DNA from: Cellulosimicrobium sp. Marseille-Q4280 | GTDB taxonomy: Bacteria > Actinomycetota > Actinomycetes > Actinomycetales > Cellulomonadaceae | Assembly: GCF_943181405.1 (NCBI RefSeq) | Contig: NZ_CALPBY010000004.1 | Span: forward strand, 62,001 to 126,000 | DNA: 64,000 nucleotides | Direction of reading: 5' to 3' | Shown: in pieces, positions 35,541 through 44,189 of the stretch | Numbering within the stretch: position 1 is the stretch's first letter | How the letters are laid out: every line of letters begins with the position of its first letter | Translations under genes and position numbers: made by a program | The notes under the pieces: generated by a model | What the model was told of the DNA's origin: nothing | The model's database searches: none | Seen by the model: the letters and a program-made list of their open reading frames with translations, nothing else

Positions 35541-37169
35541 ATGGTCGACCAGCACGCACCGGCGGCCGTCCTCGACCCTGCCCCGGCGGACGACGGCGGC
35601 TCCGCGGACCTCCCGCGCACCGGGCGCACGCGCCGCATGGACCGTCCGACGGTGTTCGCGGCGGCCCTGCTCGTCGCCGTCGGCGGCATCGTCTACGAGC
35701 TGATCCTCGGCACGGCGGCGTCGTACCTGTTCGGGGACTCCGTCGTCGCGTTCTCGGTCGCGACGGGCCTGACGCTCTTCGGCATGGGTCTCGGCTCGCT
35801 GCTCGCGCCGCGGCTGCAGCGCGAGGCGGGGCTGAACTTCGTCCGCAACGAGCTCGTGCTCAGCCTGCTCGGCGGCACGTCGGTGCTCGTGCTGTTCTGG
35901 GCGTACGCGCAGACCGAGCTGTACTGGCCGGTGTTCGTGCTGCTGTCCCTCGCGATCGGGACGGCGATCGGGGTCGAGATCCCGCTGCTCGTCGCGCTGC
36001 TCAAGGAGCACGGGCGCGACGAGTCGGTGTCGCTGCTGTCGAAGGTGCTCGCGCTCGACTACTTCGGCGCGCTCGCCGCGTCGCTGCTGTTCCCGTTCCT
36101 CCTCCTGCCGTACCTCGGCCTCGTGCGCACCGCGTTCGCCGTCGCGGTGCTCAACGTGGCCGTCGCGCTGTTCATGCTCGCGCGTCTGGGCCACCCGCCG
36201 CGCTGGACGGCGCTGACGTGGGTGACGCTCGCCGCGCTGCTCGGGGGGTTCGCCGCGTCGACGTGGCTCGAGACGTCGATCAGCGCCCGGATGTACACCG
36301 ACCCCGTCGTCGTGCAGGAGTCGAGCCCGTACCAGCGGCTCGTCGTCACCGACTACCGGGGCGACGTGCGGTTGTACCTGAACGACCAGCTCCAGTTCTC
36401 GTCCGTCGACGAGGCCCGGTACCACGAGACCCTCGCGCACGCGGCGATGACGTCGGTCGCGGCGCCGGTCTCGGTCGCGATCCTCGGCGGCGGCGACGGC
36501 CTGCTCGCGCGCGAGGTGCTGCGGTACGGGTCCGTGCGGGACGTCACGCTCGTCGACCTCGACCCCGCGGTGACCGACCTCGCGCGGGAGAACCGCCTCC
36601 TCGCGGACCTCAACGAGCACGCGCTCGACGACGAGCGCGTCACCGTCGTCAACGCCGATGCGTTCCGCTGGCTCGACGAGGCGGACGCGTCGTTCGACGT
36701 GGTGCTCGTCGACCTCGTCGACCCGTCGGGCGAGCGCGTCGCGAAGCTCTACTCGCAGGAGTTCTACGCGATGGTCGCCGCGCACCTGCGCCCGGGCGGC
36801 GCCTTCGCGACGCAGGCGACGTCCACGTACTTCACGCCGCGCGCATTCTGGCAGGTGGTGGCGACGGCCGAGGCGGCCGCACCCGACCGCACCGTCGTGC
36901 CGCTGGGCGTCAACGTCCCGTCGTTCGGCGAGTGGGGCTTCGTCCTCTCGGTGCCCGGCCAGGTGCGCAGCCAGGTGCCCGACGACGCCGCTGGGCTCTT
37001 CGCCCGCACGCCGCTGCCCGACGGGCTGCGCTTCCACGACGCCGCGTCGCTCGCCGCGACGACGCGCCTGCCCGCCGACAACCCCCGGCGCGACCTGCCG
37101 CCGTCGACGCTGCTCTCACCGGTCGTCCAGCGCACCTACCAGCAGGACATGCGGGCCTGGCGGTACTGA
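35541..37169 (+). CDS. Membrane-embedded spermidine-synthase-like aminopropyltransferase
   Basis: The 542-residue protein has about seven membrane spans in residues ~35-255, then a Rossmann-type aminopropyltransferase domain. This has YQRLVVTDYRGDVRLYLNDQ, the dcAdoMet-binding GGGDGLLAREVL (around 316) with acidic DLDPAV, and the catalytic LVDLVDPSG segment (around 390) with the usual Asp-x-x-Asp-Pro spacing. Soluble spermidine synthases are about 280-300 residues; this TM-fused form is common in actinobacteria. It would transfer an aminopropyl group from the product of the SpeD-like enzyme, at the membrane, to an acceptor that is not known. Confidence 0.88.
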   Translation: MVDQHAPAAVLDPAPADDGGSADLPRTGRTRRMDRPTVFAAALLVAVGGIVYELILGTAASYLFGDSVVAFSVATGLTLFGMGLGSLLAPRLQREAGLNFVRNELVLSLLGGTSVLVLFWAYAQTELYWPVFVLLSLAIGTAIGVEIPLLVALLKEHGRDESVSLLSKVLALDYFGALAASLLFPFLLLPYLGLVRTAFAVAVLNVAVALFMLARLGHPPRWTALTWVTLAALLGGFAASTWLETSISARMYTDPVVVQESSPYQRLVVTDYRGDVRLYLNDQLQFSSVDEARYHETLAHAAMTSVAAPVSVAILGGGDGLLAREVLRYGSVRDVTLVDLDPAVTDLARENRLLADLNEHALDDERVTVVNADAFRWLDEADASFDVVLVDLVDPSGERVAKLYSQEFYAMVAAHLRPGGAFATQATSTYFTPRAFWQVVATAEAAAPDRTVVPLGVNVPSFGEWGFVLSVPGQVRSQVPDDAAGLFARTPLPDGLRFHDAASLAATTRLPADNPRRDLPPSTLLSPVVQRTYQQDMRAWRY

Positions 37170-37194
37170 GCGGCGCTACTGCTGAGCGGAGCGC

Positions 37195-38241
37195 TCAACG
37201 CCCTGCGGTGACCGCCTCCAGCGCGTCGAGCGCCGCGAACGGGTCGTCCGGCCGCTGCGGGTCGGGGCTCACGGGCGCCATGACGACGCTCGACACACCG
37301 TGCTCGCCGAGCAGCGCGAGGCGGTCGCGCACGTCCGACGGCGTCCCGGTCACGGTGAGCGCGTCGACCCACGCGTCGGGTGCCGCCGCGGCGAACGCCT
37401 CGGGCGACGCGCTCTCGCGGGCCAGCGCGCGCAGCTCGTCCGCGAACGGCAGCGGGTCGACGTGGACGGCCCAGTCGGGCAGCGCGAGGACCGCGAGACC
37501 CGGGCGCGCCAGCGACCGGGCCAGCGCCGCGTCGTCGTGCACCACGCCGTGCGCGAACGCGACGATCCGGTGCTCCGGCGGCACGGCGTCCCCGGCCGCC
37601 GCACGCCCGGCGTCGATCGCCGCGCGGACCCCCGCGAGGTACTCGGGCGTGACCGGCATGTCGAGGATCGTGCCGTCCGCCGCCCGGCCCGACACCTCGA
37701 GCGAGCGCGGACCCCGCACGCCGAGGAGCACCGGGGGAGCCACGGCGGGCGGGGCGTGCAGCGCGACGTCGTCCACCTGCACGTAGCGCCCGGAGGTCGA
37801 CACGGTCTCGCCGTGCAGCAGCGCACGCACCGCCGTCGTCGTCTCCTCGAGCATCGCGAGCGGGCTCGCGGGCCACACCCCGATCTGCCGCATCCACGAC
37901 GGCATGCCATGACCGAGCCCGAGCTGGAGGCGGCCCGGGTGCAGCGAGGCGAGCGTCGCGGCCTCCATCGCGGCGGTCGACGGCGCGCGCGTCGCCGCCG
38001 GGAGGATGCCGATCCCGACGCCGATCCGCTCCGTCGTCGCGAGGATCGTCGCGGCCTGCGCGATCCCGCCCAGGAAGGTGAGGTCCTCGACGACCCACAC
38101 CTCGTCGAGCCCGACCTCCTCCGCGCGCCGGGCGAACGGCACGATGCGGTCGGCGGGCAGCGTGCGGGGGAGCATCAGCCCGAGCGCGGGACGGCGTGCG
38201 GGGGCGGGCGTCGACGAGACGGTCGAGAGGTCTGCGGGCAT
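37195..38241 (-). CDS. LLM-class flavin-dependent oxidoreductase
   Basis: The 348-residue protein has the luciferase-like TIM barrel (LGLMLPRTLPADRIVPFARR, VWVVEDLTFLGGIAQAATIL, and ERIGVGIGILPAATRAPSTA) of F420- or FMN-dependent monooxygenases/reductases. The cofactor and substrate cannot be read. ATG 38241 is preferred over an upstream in-frame start because the fold begins soon after. It converges on the aminopropyltransferase gene; a small dyad (37183-37197) overlaps its stop codon. Confidence 0.85.
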   Translation of the reverse strand: MPADLSTVSSTPAPARRPALGLMLPRTLPADRIVPFARRAEEVGLDEVWVVEDLTFLGGIAQAATILATTERIGVGIGILPAATRAPSTAAMEAATLASLHPGRLQLGLGHGMPSWMRQIGVWPASPLAMLEETTTAVRALLHGETVSTSGRYVQVDDVALHAPPAVAPPVLLGVRGPRSLEVSGRAADGTILDMPVTPEYLAGVRAAIDAGRAAAGDAVPPEHRIVAFAHGVVHDDAALARSLARPGLAVLALPDWAVHVDPLPFADELRALARESASPEAFAAAAPDAWVDALTVTGTPSDVRDRLALLGEHGVSSVVMAPVSPDPQRPDDPFAALDALEAVTAGR

Positions 38242-38266
38242 GACGTGACCGTACGGGACGAACCGG

Positions 38267-38701
38267 TCAGGCGGGAGCACCCGCGCCCGCGGCCGCACCC
38301 GTGACGTTGACCATCCACACCGTGCCGAACCGGTCCGTGAGCATGCCGAACTCGTCGCCCCACGGGGCGGTCTCGATCGCCATGACGTCGCGCGCGCCGT
38401 CGGACAGCGCGGTGAACCACGCGTGGAGGCGCTCGCTGTCCGCCTGCTCGCCGAAGAGCGCGACCGACGAGCTGACCGCCGGCGGCATCCCGGGCGCGGT
38501 GTCGGACGCCATGAGGGTGCCGACGCCCTCCATGACGAGCTGGGAGTGCATGACCTTCTTCGCCTGCTCGGGGTCGTCGACGGGTCCCACCGAGTCGAAG
38601 GTGCTGACCTCGGGCGTCACGCCGAACACCGATGCGTAGAAGTCGACCGCCTCGCGGGCGTTCCCGTCGAAGGTCAGGTAGGGGCTGAGCTGCACGGTCA
38701 T
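38267..38701 (-). CDS. VOC-family (PhnB-like) protein
   Basis: The 144-residue protein has the vicinal-oxygen-chelate beta-alpha-beta-beta-beta repeat (YLTFDGNAREAVDFYASVFG and WGDEFGMLTDRFGTVWMVNV). This matches the PhnB/3-demethylubiquinone-like group of small VOC proteins, many of unknown activity. It lies 25 bp upstream of the LLM oxidoreductase on the same strand, so the two probably share an mRNA. Confidence 0.88.
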   Translation of the reverse strand: MTVQLSPYLTFDGNAREAVDFYASVFGVTPEVSTFDSVGPVDDPEQAKKVMHSQLVMEGVGTLMASDTAPGMPPAVSSSVALFGEQADSERLHAWFTALSDGARDVMAIETAPWGDEFGMLTDRFGTVWMVNVTGAAAGAGAPA

Positions 38702-38941
38702 GGTCGTGTCCTCTCGTGGTGCGGTTCGGGGACGGCGCGCCGTGAGGTGGCGCCACGAGTGGTGGACCGGTGCCGTGCTCCCGACTCATCGTCGCGTCGT
38801 CGCCAGCAGTGGTCGACGTCTCACGCATGGCCTGCTCGACAGCGCACACGTCATCTGGTCGACGTACCCGCGCCGGCGCGGGAGCCTTCCCGCGGTGCCG
38901 GGTCCAGAGAAATAGCCGGGCGTCGAGAACACCGGCGGGCC

Positions 38942-38947
38942 TACTGT
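38942..38947 (+). promoter_or_regulatory. -10 box TACTGT, leaderless promoter of the serine hydrolase gene
   Basis: TACTGT ends 6 nt before ATG 38954, so the mRNA would start at or beside the start codon. The rest of the 252-bp divergent gap (38702-38953) shows only a repeated TGGTCGACGT and no gene. Confidence 0.45.
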
Positions 38948-38953
38948 CGAGAC

Positions 38954-40129
38954 ATGGTCACCGATGTCGCCAGCCTCCCCTCCGAGCGCCTTGCCGCGCT
39001 GGACGACCACCTGCTCGCCGCGGCGGAGAAGGACGAGTTCTCCGGCGTGGTGCGGATCGAGCGCGACGGCGAGGAGGTCTTCGAGCGCGCGTACGGGGTC
39101 GCGTCGCGGCGCTGGGGCGTCCCGGTCCGCACGACGACGCGCTTCGACGTCGCGTCGGTGACGAAGCTCTTCACCGCCGTCGCGGTGCTCCAGCTCGTCG
39201 GCGAGGGCCGCCTCGGTCTCGACGACCGGGTCCACGACCACGTCGACCTCGCCGGCACGGCGATCCCGCGCGAGGTGACGATCCGGCACCTGCTCACCCA
39301 CTCGTCGGGCATCGCGGACGACGCCGACGAGGAGGCCGGCGAGTCGTACGAGGCGCTGTGGGTCGACCGCCCGAGCTACTCCGTCACGCGCACGGCGGAC
39401 TTCCTCCCCGGGTTCGTCCACAAGGAGCCGAACTTCCCGCCCGGCGAGGGCTGCCGCTACTGCAACGTCGGCTTCGTCCTCGCGGGCCTCGCCCTCGAGA
39501 ACGTCACGGGGTCGTCGTACCGCGACCACGTCCGCGAGCACGTGTTCGCGCGTGCCGGCATGGCCGACTCGGGCTTCTTCCGCATGGACGAGGCCGTGCC
39601 CGACGTCGCGGAGGGCTGGGAGCCGGTGCACGACGACGACGAGCGCGTCACCGGGTGGCGGCAGAACATCTACTCCTACCCGCCCGTGGGCTCGCCCGAC
39701 GGCGGCGCGCACGTCACGGCGCGCGACCTCACCCGGTTCCTCGCGGCCGTCCGCGGGGGCGAGCTCCTGCCGCCCGACCTCACGCGCGCCTTCCTCACGC
39801 CGCAGGTGAAGCACGACGACGGAGACACCGAGGAGACCGACGAGAAGACCGGCCCGGACCTCCCGCCCGGGGACCGCGCCGCCGAGGTGCACTACGGGTT
39901 CGGCCTCGAGTTCGAGCTCCTCGCCGACGGGAGCGTGCGCTCGGCGTACAAGGAGGGCATCAACACCGGGTCGAGCGCGATGCTGCGCCACTACCCGGAC
40001 CCGGCACCGACCGGGTCGGGGGACCTTCCGCCCGCCGGAGGCCCGGGGGTGACGGTCGCCGTCGTCTCCAACCTCGAGGGCGGGGCCTGGGAGCCCGTCC
40101 GGTTCATCGACGCGCTCGTCCGGGGCTGA
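38954..40129 (+). CDS. Serine hydrolase, class C beta-lactamase-like
   Basis: The 391-residue protein has the class C beta-lactamase/esterase catalytic motifs SVTK (Ser68, Lys71) and a YCN triad (GCRYCNVGF), plus the ITRxLLTHTSG-like segment as TIRHLLTHSSGIADD. It has no signal peptide, which argues against a role as a secreted beta-lactamase; cytosolic esterase or peptidase activity is more likely. The C-terminal region includes an acidic insertion (DDGDTEETDEKTG). It converges with the DUF1905 gene 13 bp later. Confidence 0.85.
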   Translation: MVTDVASLPSERLAALDDHLLAAAEKDEFSGVVRIERDGEEVFERAYGVASRRWGVPVRTTTRFDVASVTKLFTAVAVLQLVGEGRLGLDDRVHDHVDLAGTAIPREVTIRHLLTHSSGIADDADEEAGESYEALWVDRPSYSVTRTADFLPGFVHKEPNFPPGEGCRYCNVGFVLAGLALENVTGSSYRDHVREHVFARAGMADSGFFRMDEAVPDVAEGWEPVHDDDERVTGWRQNIYSYPPVGSPDGGAHVTARDLTRFLAAVRGGELLPPDLTRAFLTPQVKHDDGDTEETDEKTGPDLPPGDRAAEVHYGFGLEFELLADGSVRSAYKEGINTGSSAMLRHYPDPAPTGSGDLPPAGGPGVTVAVVSNLEGGAWEPVRFIDALVRG

Positions 40130-40142
40130 GCGGGCCGGGAGA

Positions 40143-40574
40143 TCAGGCGAGCGACCCGACCGCCTTCTCGATGCGCCGCTGCCGGGTCTCCGGGGTCTTC
40201 GCCGCGTCGAGGGGCTCGACGAGCGCTCGCTGCCTCGAGTACGACAGGGCGTCGAACGCACCGCGCGCCCCGGCGGACCTGAGCGCGGTCGCGAGGTCGC
40301 CCGGTACGTCCACCGTGCGCGGGGCGTCGTCGACCTCGACGTCGATCTCCACCTCGTCCCCCGCGCTCACGCCTGCGGCCTCGCGGCTCGCCGCGCTGAG
40401 CGAGATGACGAACTGGCCGCGGTAGAACGTCAGCGAGCTCCGGTAGGTGTGCCCGCCGATCGTGACGCGCACGGGGAACCTCCGCCCCTGCCCGAACGAC
40501 AGGGCCACGTCCTCCGGGATCGGCAGCCCCGTCGTCGTGCCGCCGCCCGCCTCCACCGTCGTCGTGATGCGCAT
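40143..40574 (-). CDS. DUF1905 / YdeI-like protein
   Basis: The 143-residue protein has an N-terminal DUF1905 beta-barrel-like domain (FPVRVTIGGHTYRSSLTFYR) and a C-terminal YdeI/OmdA-type helical segment (FDALSYSRQRALVEPLDAAK, then ETRQRRIEKAV). Function unknown. GAGAGG lies about 6 nt before ATG 40574. It is divergent from the DedA gene. Confidence 0.85.
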   Translation of the reverse strand: MRITTTVEAGGGTTTGLPIPEDVALSFGQGRRFPVRVTIGGHTYRSSLTFYRGQFVISLSAASREAAGVSAGDEVEIDVEVDDAPRTVDVPGDLATALRSAGARGAFDALSYSRQRALVEPLDAAKTPETRQRRIEKAVGSLA

Positions 40575-40683
40575 GTCGGTCCTCTCCTCGCTCGTCGGGC
40601 TCGCCACCTGCCCACGAGACCTCCACAGGCTCTCGAACTCATCGGTGCCGTGTCCTCGGGCGGCTCGCCTAGGCTGGGAGACC

Positions 40684-41430
40684 ATGCGCCCCGGACTCCT
40701 CGCCGCCTTGCCGGCCGCCCTGCCGAGCGCCGCGACCGCGGCCCAGGAGCCCGCTCTCGACGGTGTCGCCGGGTGGGCCGTGAACCTCATGGAGACGCTC
40801 GGGCCGGCCGGCGCGGCGATCGCCATCGCGCTGGAGAACCTCTTCCCGCCGCTGCCGAGCGAGATCATCCTGCCGCTCGCGGGCTTCACCGCGAGCCAGG
40901 GGAGCTTCGGGCTGGTCGAGGCGATCCTGTGGACGACGGCCGGGTCCGTCGTCGGGGCGCTCGCCCTCTACGCCGTCGGTGCGCTCGTCGGGCGCGAGCG
41001 AACCCGGTGGATCGCGGAGCGCCTGCCCCTCGTCAAGGTCGAGGACGTCGACCGCACCGAGCAGTTCTTCCTGCGGCACGGCGGCGCGACGGTGTTCTTC
41101 GGCCGCTTCATCCCCATCTTCCGCAGCCTCATCTCCATCCCGGCGGGCGTCGAGCGCATGCCCCTGTGGAAGTTCACGGCCCTGTCGACCGCGGGCAGCG
41201 CGATCTGGAACACCCTCTTCGTCGTCGCGGGCTACACGCTCGGCGAGAACTGGCACGTCGTCGAGCAGTACGCCGGCGTCTTCCAGAAGATCGTCATCGC
41301 CGTGGTCGCGCTCGCCGTGGTCTGGTTCGTCTCGACCCGCGTGTGGCGCTGGGTGCACGACGACGAACGACCGGCCCATGCCCGCCGCCGGGCCGCGCCG
41401 GCGGACACCGAGGACGACGCCGCGAGCTGA
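40684..41430 (+). CDS. DedA-family membrane protein
   Basis: The 248-residue protein has the DedA/SNARE-associated fold with the conserved FFGRFIPIFRSLISIPAG motif, the NLFPPLPSEIILPLAG re-entrant helix, and several membrane spans. DedA proteins are polyprenyl- or phospholipid-related flippases important for envelope and pH homeostasis. A TAGGCT -10 box (40670-40675) ends 8 nt before ATG 40684, so the message is nearly leaderless. An MprF-like lipid-modifying gene follows. Confidence 0.9.
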   Translation: MRPGLLAALPAALPSAATAAQEPALDGVAGWAVNLMETLGPAGAAIAIALENLFPPLPSEIILPLAGFTASQGSFGLVEAILWTTAGSVVGALALYAVGALVGRERTRWIAERLPLVKVEDVDRTEQFFLRHGGATVFFGRFIPIFRSLISIPAGVERMPLWKFTALSTAGSAIWNTLFVVAGYTLGENWHVVEQYAGVFQKIVIAVVALAVVWFVSTRVWRWVHDDERPAHARRRAAPADTEDDAAS

Positions 41431-41513
41431 CGGGCGGGGCCTCCCTCCCGGCGAGCACCGTGCGCCGACGGGTGGAAAGCTCCGGACGCCGTGCGCTGCG
41501 GGACACGGTCCCG

Positions 41514-41519
41514 GATGAT
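41514..41519 (+). promoter_or_regulatory. -10 box GATGAT, leaderless promoter of the MprF-like gene
   Basis: GATGAT ends 6 nt before GTG 41526, the same spacing as at several other genes in the window. Confidence 0.35.
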
Positions 41520-41525
41520 CGGTGC

Positions 41526-43214
41526 GTGGAACCCGCCCCGGCCCCGGCCGCTTCTCCCGTCGTCAGCTCACCGCTCGACGAGCAGCGACGTCGTGTGCGG
41601 GTGCGGGTCGTCGCGTCGCGCGTCGTCCTCGCCCTGGGGATCCTCGGCGTCCTCGCCGTGCTGGTCCGCGGCCTGTGGACGCACCTGGCCCTCTACCGCG
41701 ACGTCGTGCCGGGCCTGCTGCCCGGTACCGCGTCGACGACGCTCCTCGTCGACTCCGTCGTGCTGCTGCTCATGGCGCGCGGGCTGCGGCGCGGGCACCG
41801 TCTCGCCTGGCTCGTCACGGTCGTGGTGCTCGGGCTCACGGCGGGGACGCACACGGCGCGCGGGGTCGACGTGATCCCGTCCGTCGTGGTCCTCGCCGCG
41901 GCGGTGTGGCTCGCGACGCGGTGGCGCTCGTTCCCCGTGCTCCCGACCCGCCGCGCGGTCCGCCGGGCCGCACTGCTGCTCGTGCTCCTCGTGGGTGCGT
42001 GGGTCCTCGCGATCGCGGCGCTCGCCGTCGTGGTCCTGCGCGCGGACGACCCCGAGGAAGCGCTCAGCAGCAGCCTCGTCACGACGGTGGCCGTGGTGTC
42101 GACCGTCGTCGACCTCGTCGTGCTCGTGCTCGTGCTCTGGTGGCTCGGCTCGCCGCGCGAGGCACGCCGGCTCGCGCCCGCGGAGCACCGCGAGGAGCGC
42201 GAGCGGGCGCGCGCCGTCGTCCAGCGGTACGGGGGCGGGACGCTCGACTACTTCGCGCTGCGCGACGACAAGGACTGGTTCTTCGTCGGGCGCAGCGTCG
42301 TCGCGCACTCGGTGCGCGGCGGCGTCTGCCTGGTGTCCCCGGACCCGATCGGACCGGTCTCCGAGCGAGAAGAGACGTGGGCCGAGCTCCTCGACCACGC
42401 GGCGGCGTCGGGCTGGTCGATCGCGGTCGTCGCGGCGGCTGAGGACTGGTTGCCGGTCTACGAGCGCAGCGGCCTGCGCCACGTCTACCTCGGTGACGAG
42501 GCGACGGTCGACTGCACGACGTTCACGCTCGCGGGCCACGACCACAAGTCGCTGCGGCAGGCGGTCAACCGCGTCGCGCGCGGCGGGTACACGACCACGT
42601 TCCACGACCCCACGACCCTCGACCCGGTGCTGCGCGAGCAGATCCTCGCGATGAGCGACGAGTCGCGCCAGGGCGAGGACGAGCGCGGGTTCTCCATGAC
42701 GCTCTCGCGCCTGTTCGACCCCGACGACGCGGGGCTCGTGCTCTCGGTGACCCGGAACGCCGACGGACGCGTCGACGCGTTCTGCCAGTGGGTCCCGGCG
42801 GCGGCGATCGACGGCTGGTCGCTCGACGTCATGCGCCGCCGCACCGATGCGGAGGACGTCCCGAACGGCCTGATCGACGCCACGATCGTCGCGACGATCG
42901 CCGAGGTCGCGGCGCGCGGGATGCGCGGGCTCGGGCTGAACTTCGCGGTCATGCGCGAGGTGCTCGAGGGCGAGCGCGACGGCCGCGTCGACCAGCTCGC
43001 ACGGCCGGTCCTGCGACGCCTGTCGAAGGGGACCCAGATGGCGACGTTGGGCGCGTTCAACGAGAAGTTCGACCCGGGGTGGACGCCGCGGTACGTGGTG
43101 CTGGACTCGGCGGAGTACACGGCCGCGCAGGCGCTCGTGCTCGCGGGCGCGGAGGGCGTCACGGAGATCCCGGTCGTCGGGCGGTTCCTGCGCGGCGTCG
43201 GGACGGCACCGTGA
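41526..43214 (+). CDS. Phosphatidylglycerol lysyltransferase domain protein (MprF-like, short form)
   Basis: The 562-residue protein has five or six membrane spans in its first ~215 residues and a C-terminal DUF2156/GNAT-type aminoacyltransferase domain (RYGGGTLDYFALRDDKDWFF; RGMRGLGLNFAVMREVLEGE). It matches the synthase half of MprF enzymes that attach an amino acid from tRNA to phosphatidylglycerol. Full MprF has about 14 spans and ~850 residues, so most of the flippase part is missing. The GTG start at 41526 is the first that gives the intact N-terminus. Its stop overlaps the next gene by GTGA. Confidence 0.82.
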   Translation: MEPAPAPAASPVVSSPLDEQRRRVRVRVVASRVVLALGILGVLAVLVRGLWTHLALYRDVVPGLLPGTASTTLLVDSVVLLLMARGLRRGHRLAWLVTVVVLGLTAGTHTARGVDVIPSVVVLAAAVWLATRWRSFPVLPTRRAVRRAALLLVLLVGAWVLAIAALAVVVLRADDPEEALSSSLVTTVAVVSTVVDLVVLVLVLWWLGSPREARRLAPAEHREERERARAVVQRYGGGTLDYFALRDDKDWFFVGRSVVAHSVRGGVCLVSPDPIGPVSEREETWAELLDHAAASGWSIAVVAAAEDWLPVYERSGLRHVYLGDEATVDCTTFTLAGHDHKSLRQAVNRVARGGYTTTFHDPTTLDPVLREQILAMSDESRQGEDERGFSMTLSRLFDPDDAGLVLSVTRNADGRVDAFCQWVPAAAIDGWSLDVMRRRTDAEDVPNGLIDATIVATIAEVAARGMRGLGLNFAVMREVLEGERDGRVDQLARPVLRRLSKGTQMATLGAFNEKFDPGWTPRYVVLDSAEYTAAQALVLAGAEGVTEIPVVGRFLRGVGTAP

Positions 43215-44062
43215 TCTGGTCCGTCGCCGCGGCGGTCGGTGCCGCGCTCGCCTACGCGGTGAGCACGATCATGCAGGCCGTCGCGACGCGGCGGGCGCAC
43301 GGGCTCGCCGCGGTGCGGCACCCGCTCGTCCTCGGCGGTCTCGCGCTCGACGGCGCCGCGTTCCTCCTGTCCCTCCTGGCGCTGGACCACCTGCCGCTCT
43401 TCGTCGTCCAGGCGATCATCGCGTCGTCGCTGGTGGGCGTCGTGGTCCTGGCCCGCGTGGTGCTGCACGCGACGCTGCGGCGCACGGACCTCGTCTCGAT
43501 CGGAGCGGTCGTCGTCGCGCTCGTCGTGCTGGCGCTCTCGGCGGGGGAGCAGCCGGCCGCGGAGCCGCCGGCCGGCTTCACCACCTGGGCGATCGTGGCG
43601 TCCCTCGCCCTCGTCGCCGGGGTCGCGCTCGCCTACCGCAGCGGTCATCCGATCCTGCTCGCCCTGCTCGGCGGGCTCGGCTACTCCGTCGCGGCGATCG
43701 CCGCTCGGGGCGCGCACGCGTCGGGCGACCTCCTCGACACCGCCCTGCAGCCGCTCGCGATCGCCATCGTCGCCGCGGGCGCGGCAGGCGTCCTGGGCTA
43801 CCTGCGGGCGCTCGAGAAGGGCAACGTCGGCTCCGTCGCGGCGACGGTCTCCGTCGTGGAGGTCCTCCTCCCCGGGGCCGTGGGGCTGCTCGTGCTGGGC
43901 GACATCGTCCGCGACGGCTGGGTGGTGCCGGCCGCCGTCGCGACGGTGCTCGCCGTCGCCGGGTGCGTCGTGCTCGCGACGAGCCCGGCCAACGCCGCGG
44001 CCGAGGAGCCGACGGCAGCACCCCTCGGAGCCGGACCGCCATCGAGCTCGGCAGCCCCGTGA
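43211..44062 (+). CDS. DMT/EamA-like membrane protein
   Basis: The 283-residue protein has about nine to ten spans with the internal two-fold pattern of drug/metabolite-superfamily transporters (IWSVAAAVGAALAYAVSTIM; ALEKGNVGSVAATVSVVEVL). It is translationally coupled to the MprF-like gene by the GTGA overlap and could supply the missing lipid flippase function, by inference only. The C-terminus runs into a direct repeat that is part of the palindromic element downstream. Confidence 0.82.
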   Translation: MIWSVAAAVGAALAYAVSTIMQAVATRRAHGLAAVRHPLVLGGLALDGAAFLLSLLALDHLPLFVVQAIIASSLVGVVVLARVVLHATLRRTDLVSIGAVVVALVVLALSAGEQPAAEPPAGFTTWAIVASLALVAGVALAYRSGHPILLALLGGLGYSVAAIAARGAHASGDLLDTALQPLAIAIVAAGAAGVLGYLRALEKGNVGSVAATVSVVEVLLPGAVGLLVLGDIVRDGWVVPAAVATVLAVAGCVVLATSPANAAAEEPTAAPLGAGPPSSSAAP

Positions 44063-44166
44063 GCTCGGCAGCCCCGTGAGATCGGCAGCTCGGCGTGAGA
44101 TCGGCTCGTGAAACGACCGATCTCGAGGTCGAGGTGCCGATCTCGGGCGAGGATGCCGATCTGACG
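44044..44166. repeat. Palindromic intergenic repeat, family 2
   Basis: A direct repeat of GAGCTCGGCAGCCCCGT (two copies around 44044-44078) leads into GAGATCGGC units in both orientations: two forward (44079, 44097) and three reverse TGCCGATCT/ACCGATCTC units (44115-44162). These can fold into a large hairpin. As in family 1, the element begins within the stop-codon region of the upstream gene. The unit sequence is different. Confidence 0.65.
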
Positions 44167-44176
44167 AGGGGCCTCC

Positions 44177-44182
44177 TAGCCT
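44177..44182 (+). promoter_or_regulatory. -10 box TAGCCT, leaderless promoter of the C-S lyase gene
   Basis: TAGCCT ends 7 nt before ATG 44190, leaving no room for a ribosome-binding site. Confidence 0.45.
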
Positions 44183-44189
44183 GGGACGC

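Noticed and set aside
43211-44062. Small multidrug or amino-acid exporter call for the DMT-like gene
   Set aside because: The fold supports a DMT-type membrane protein only; nothing in the sequence identifies a substrate, so no specific exporter name was given.
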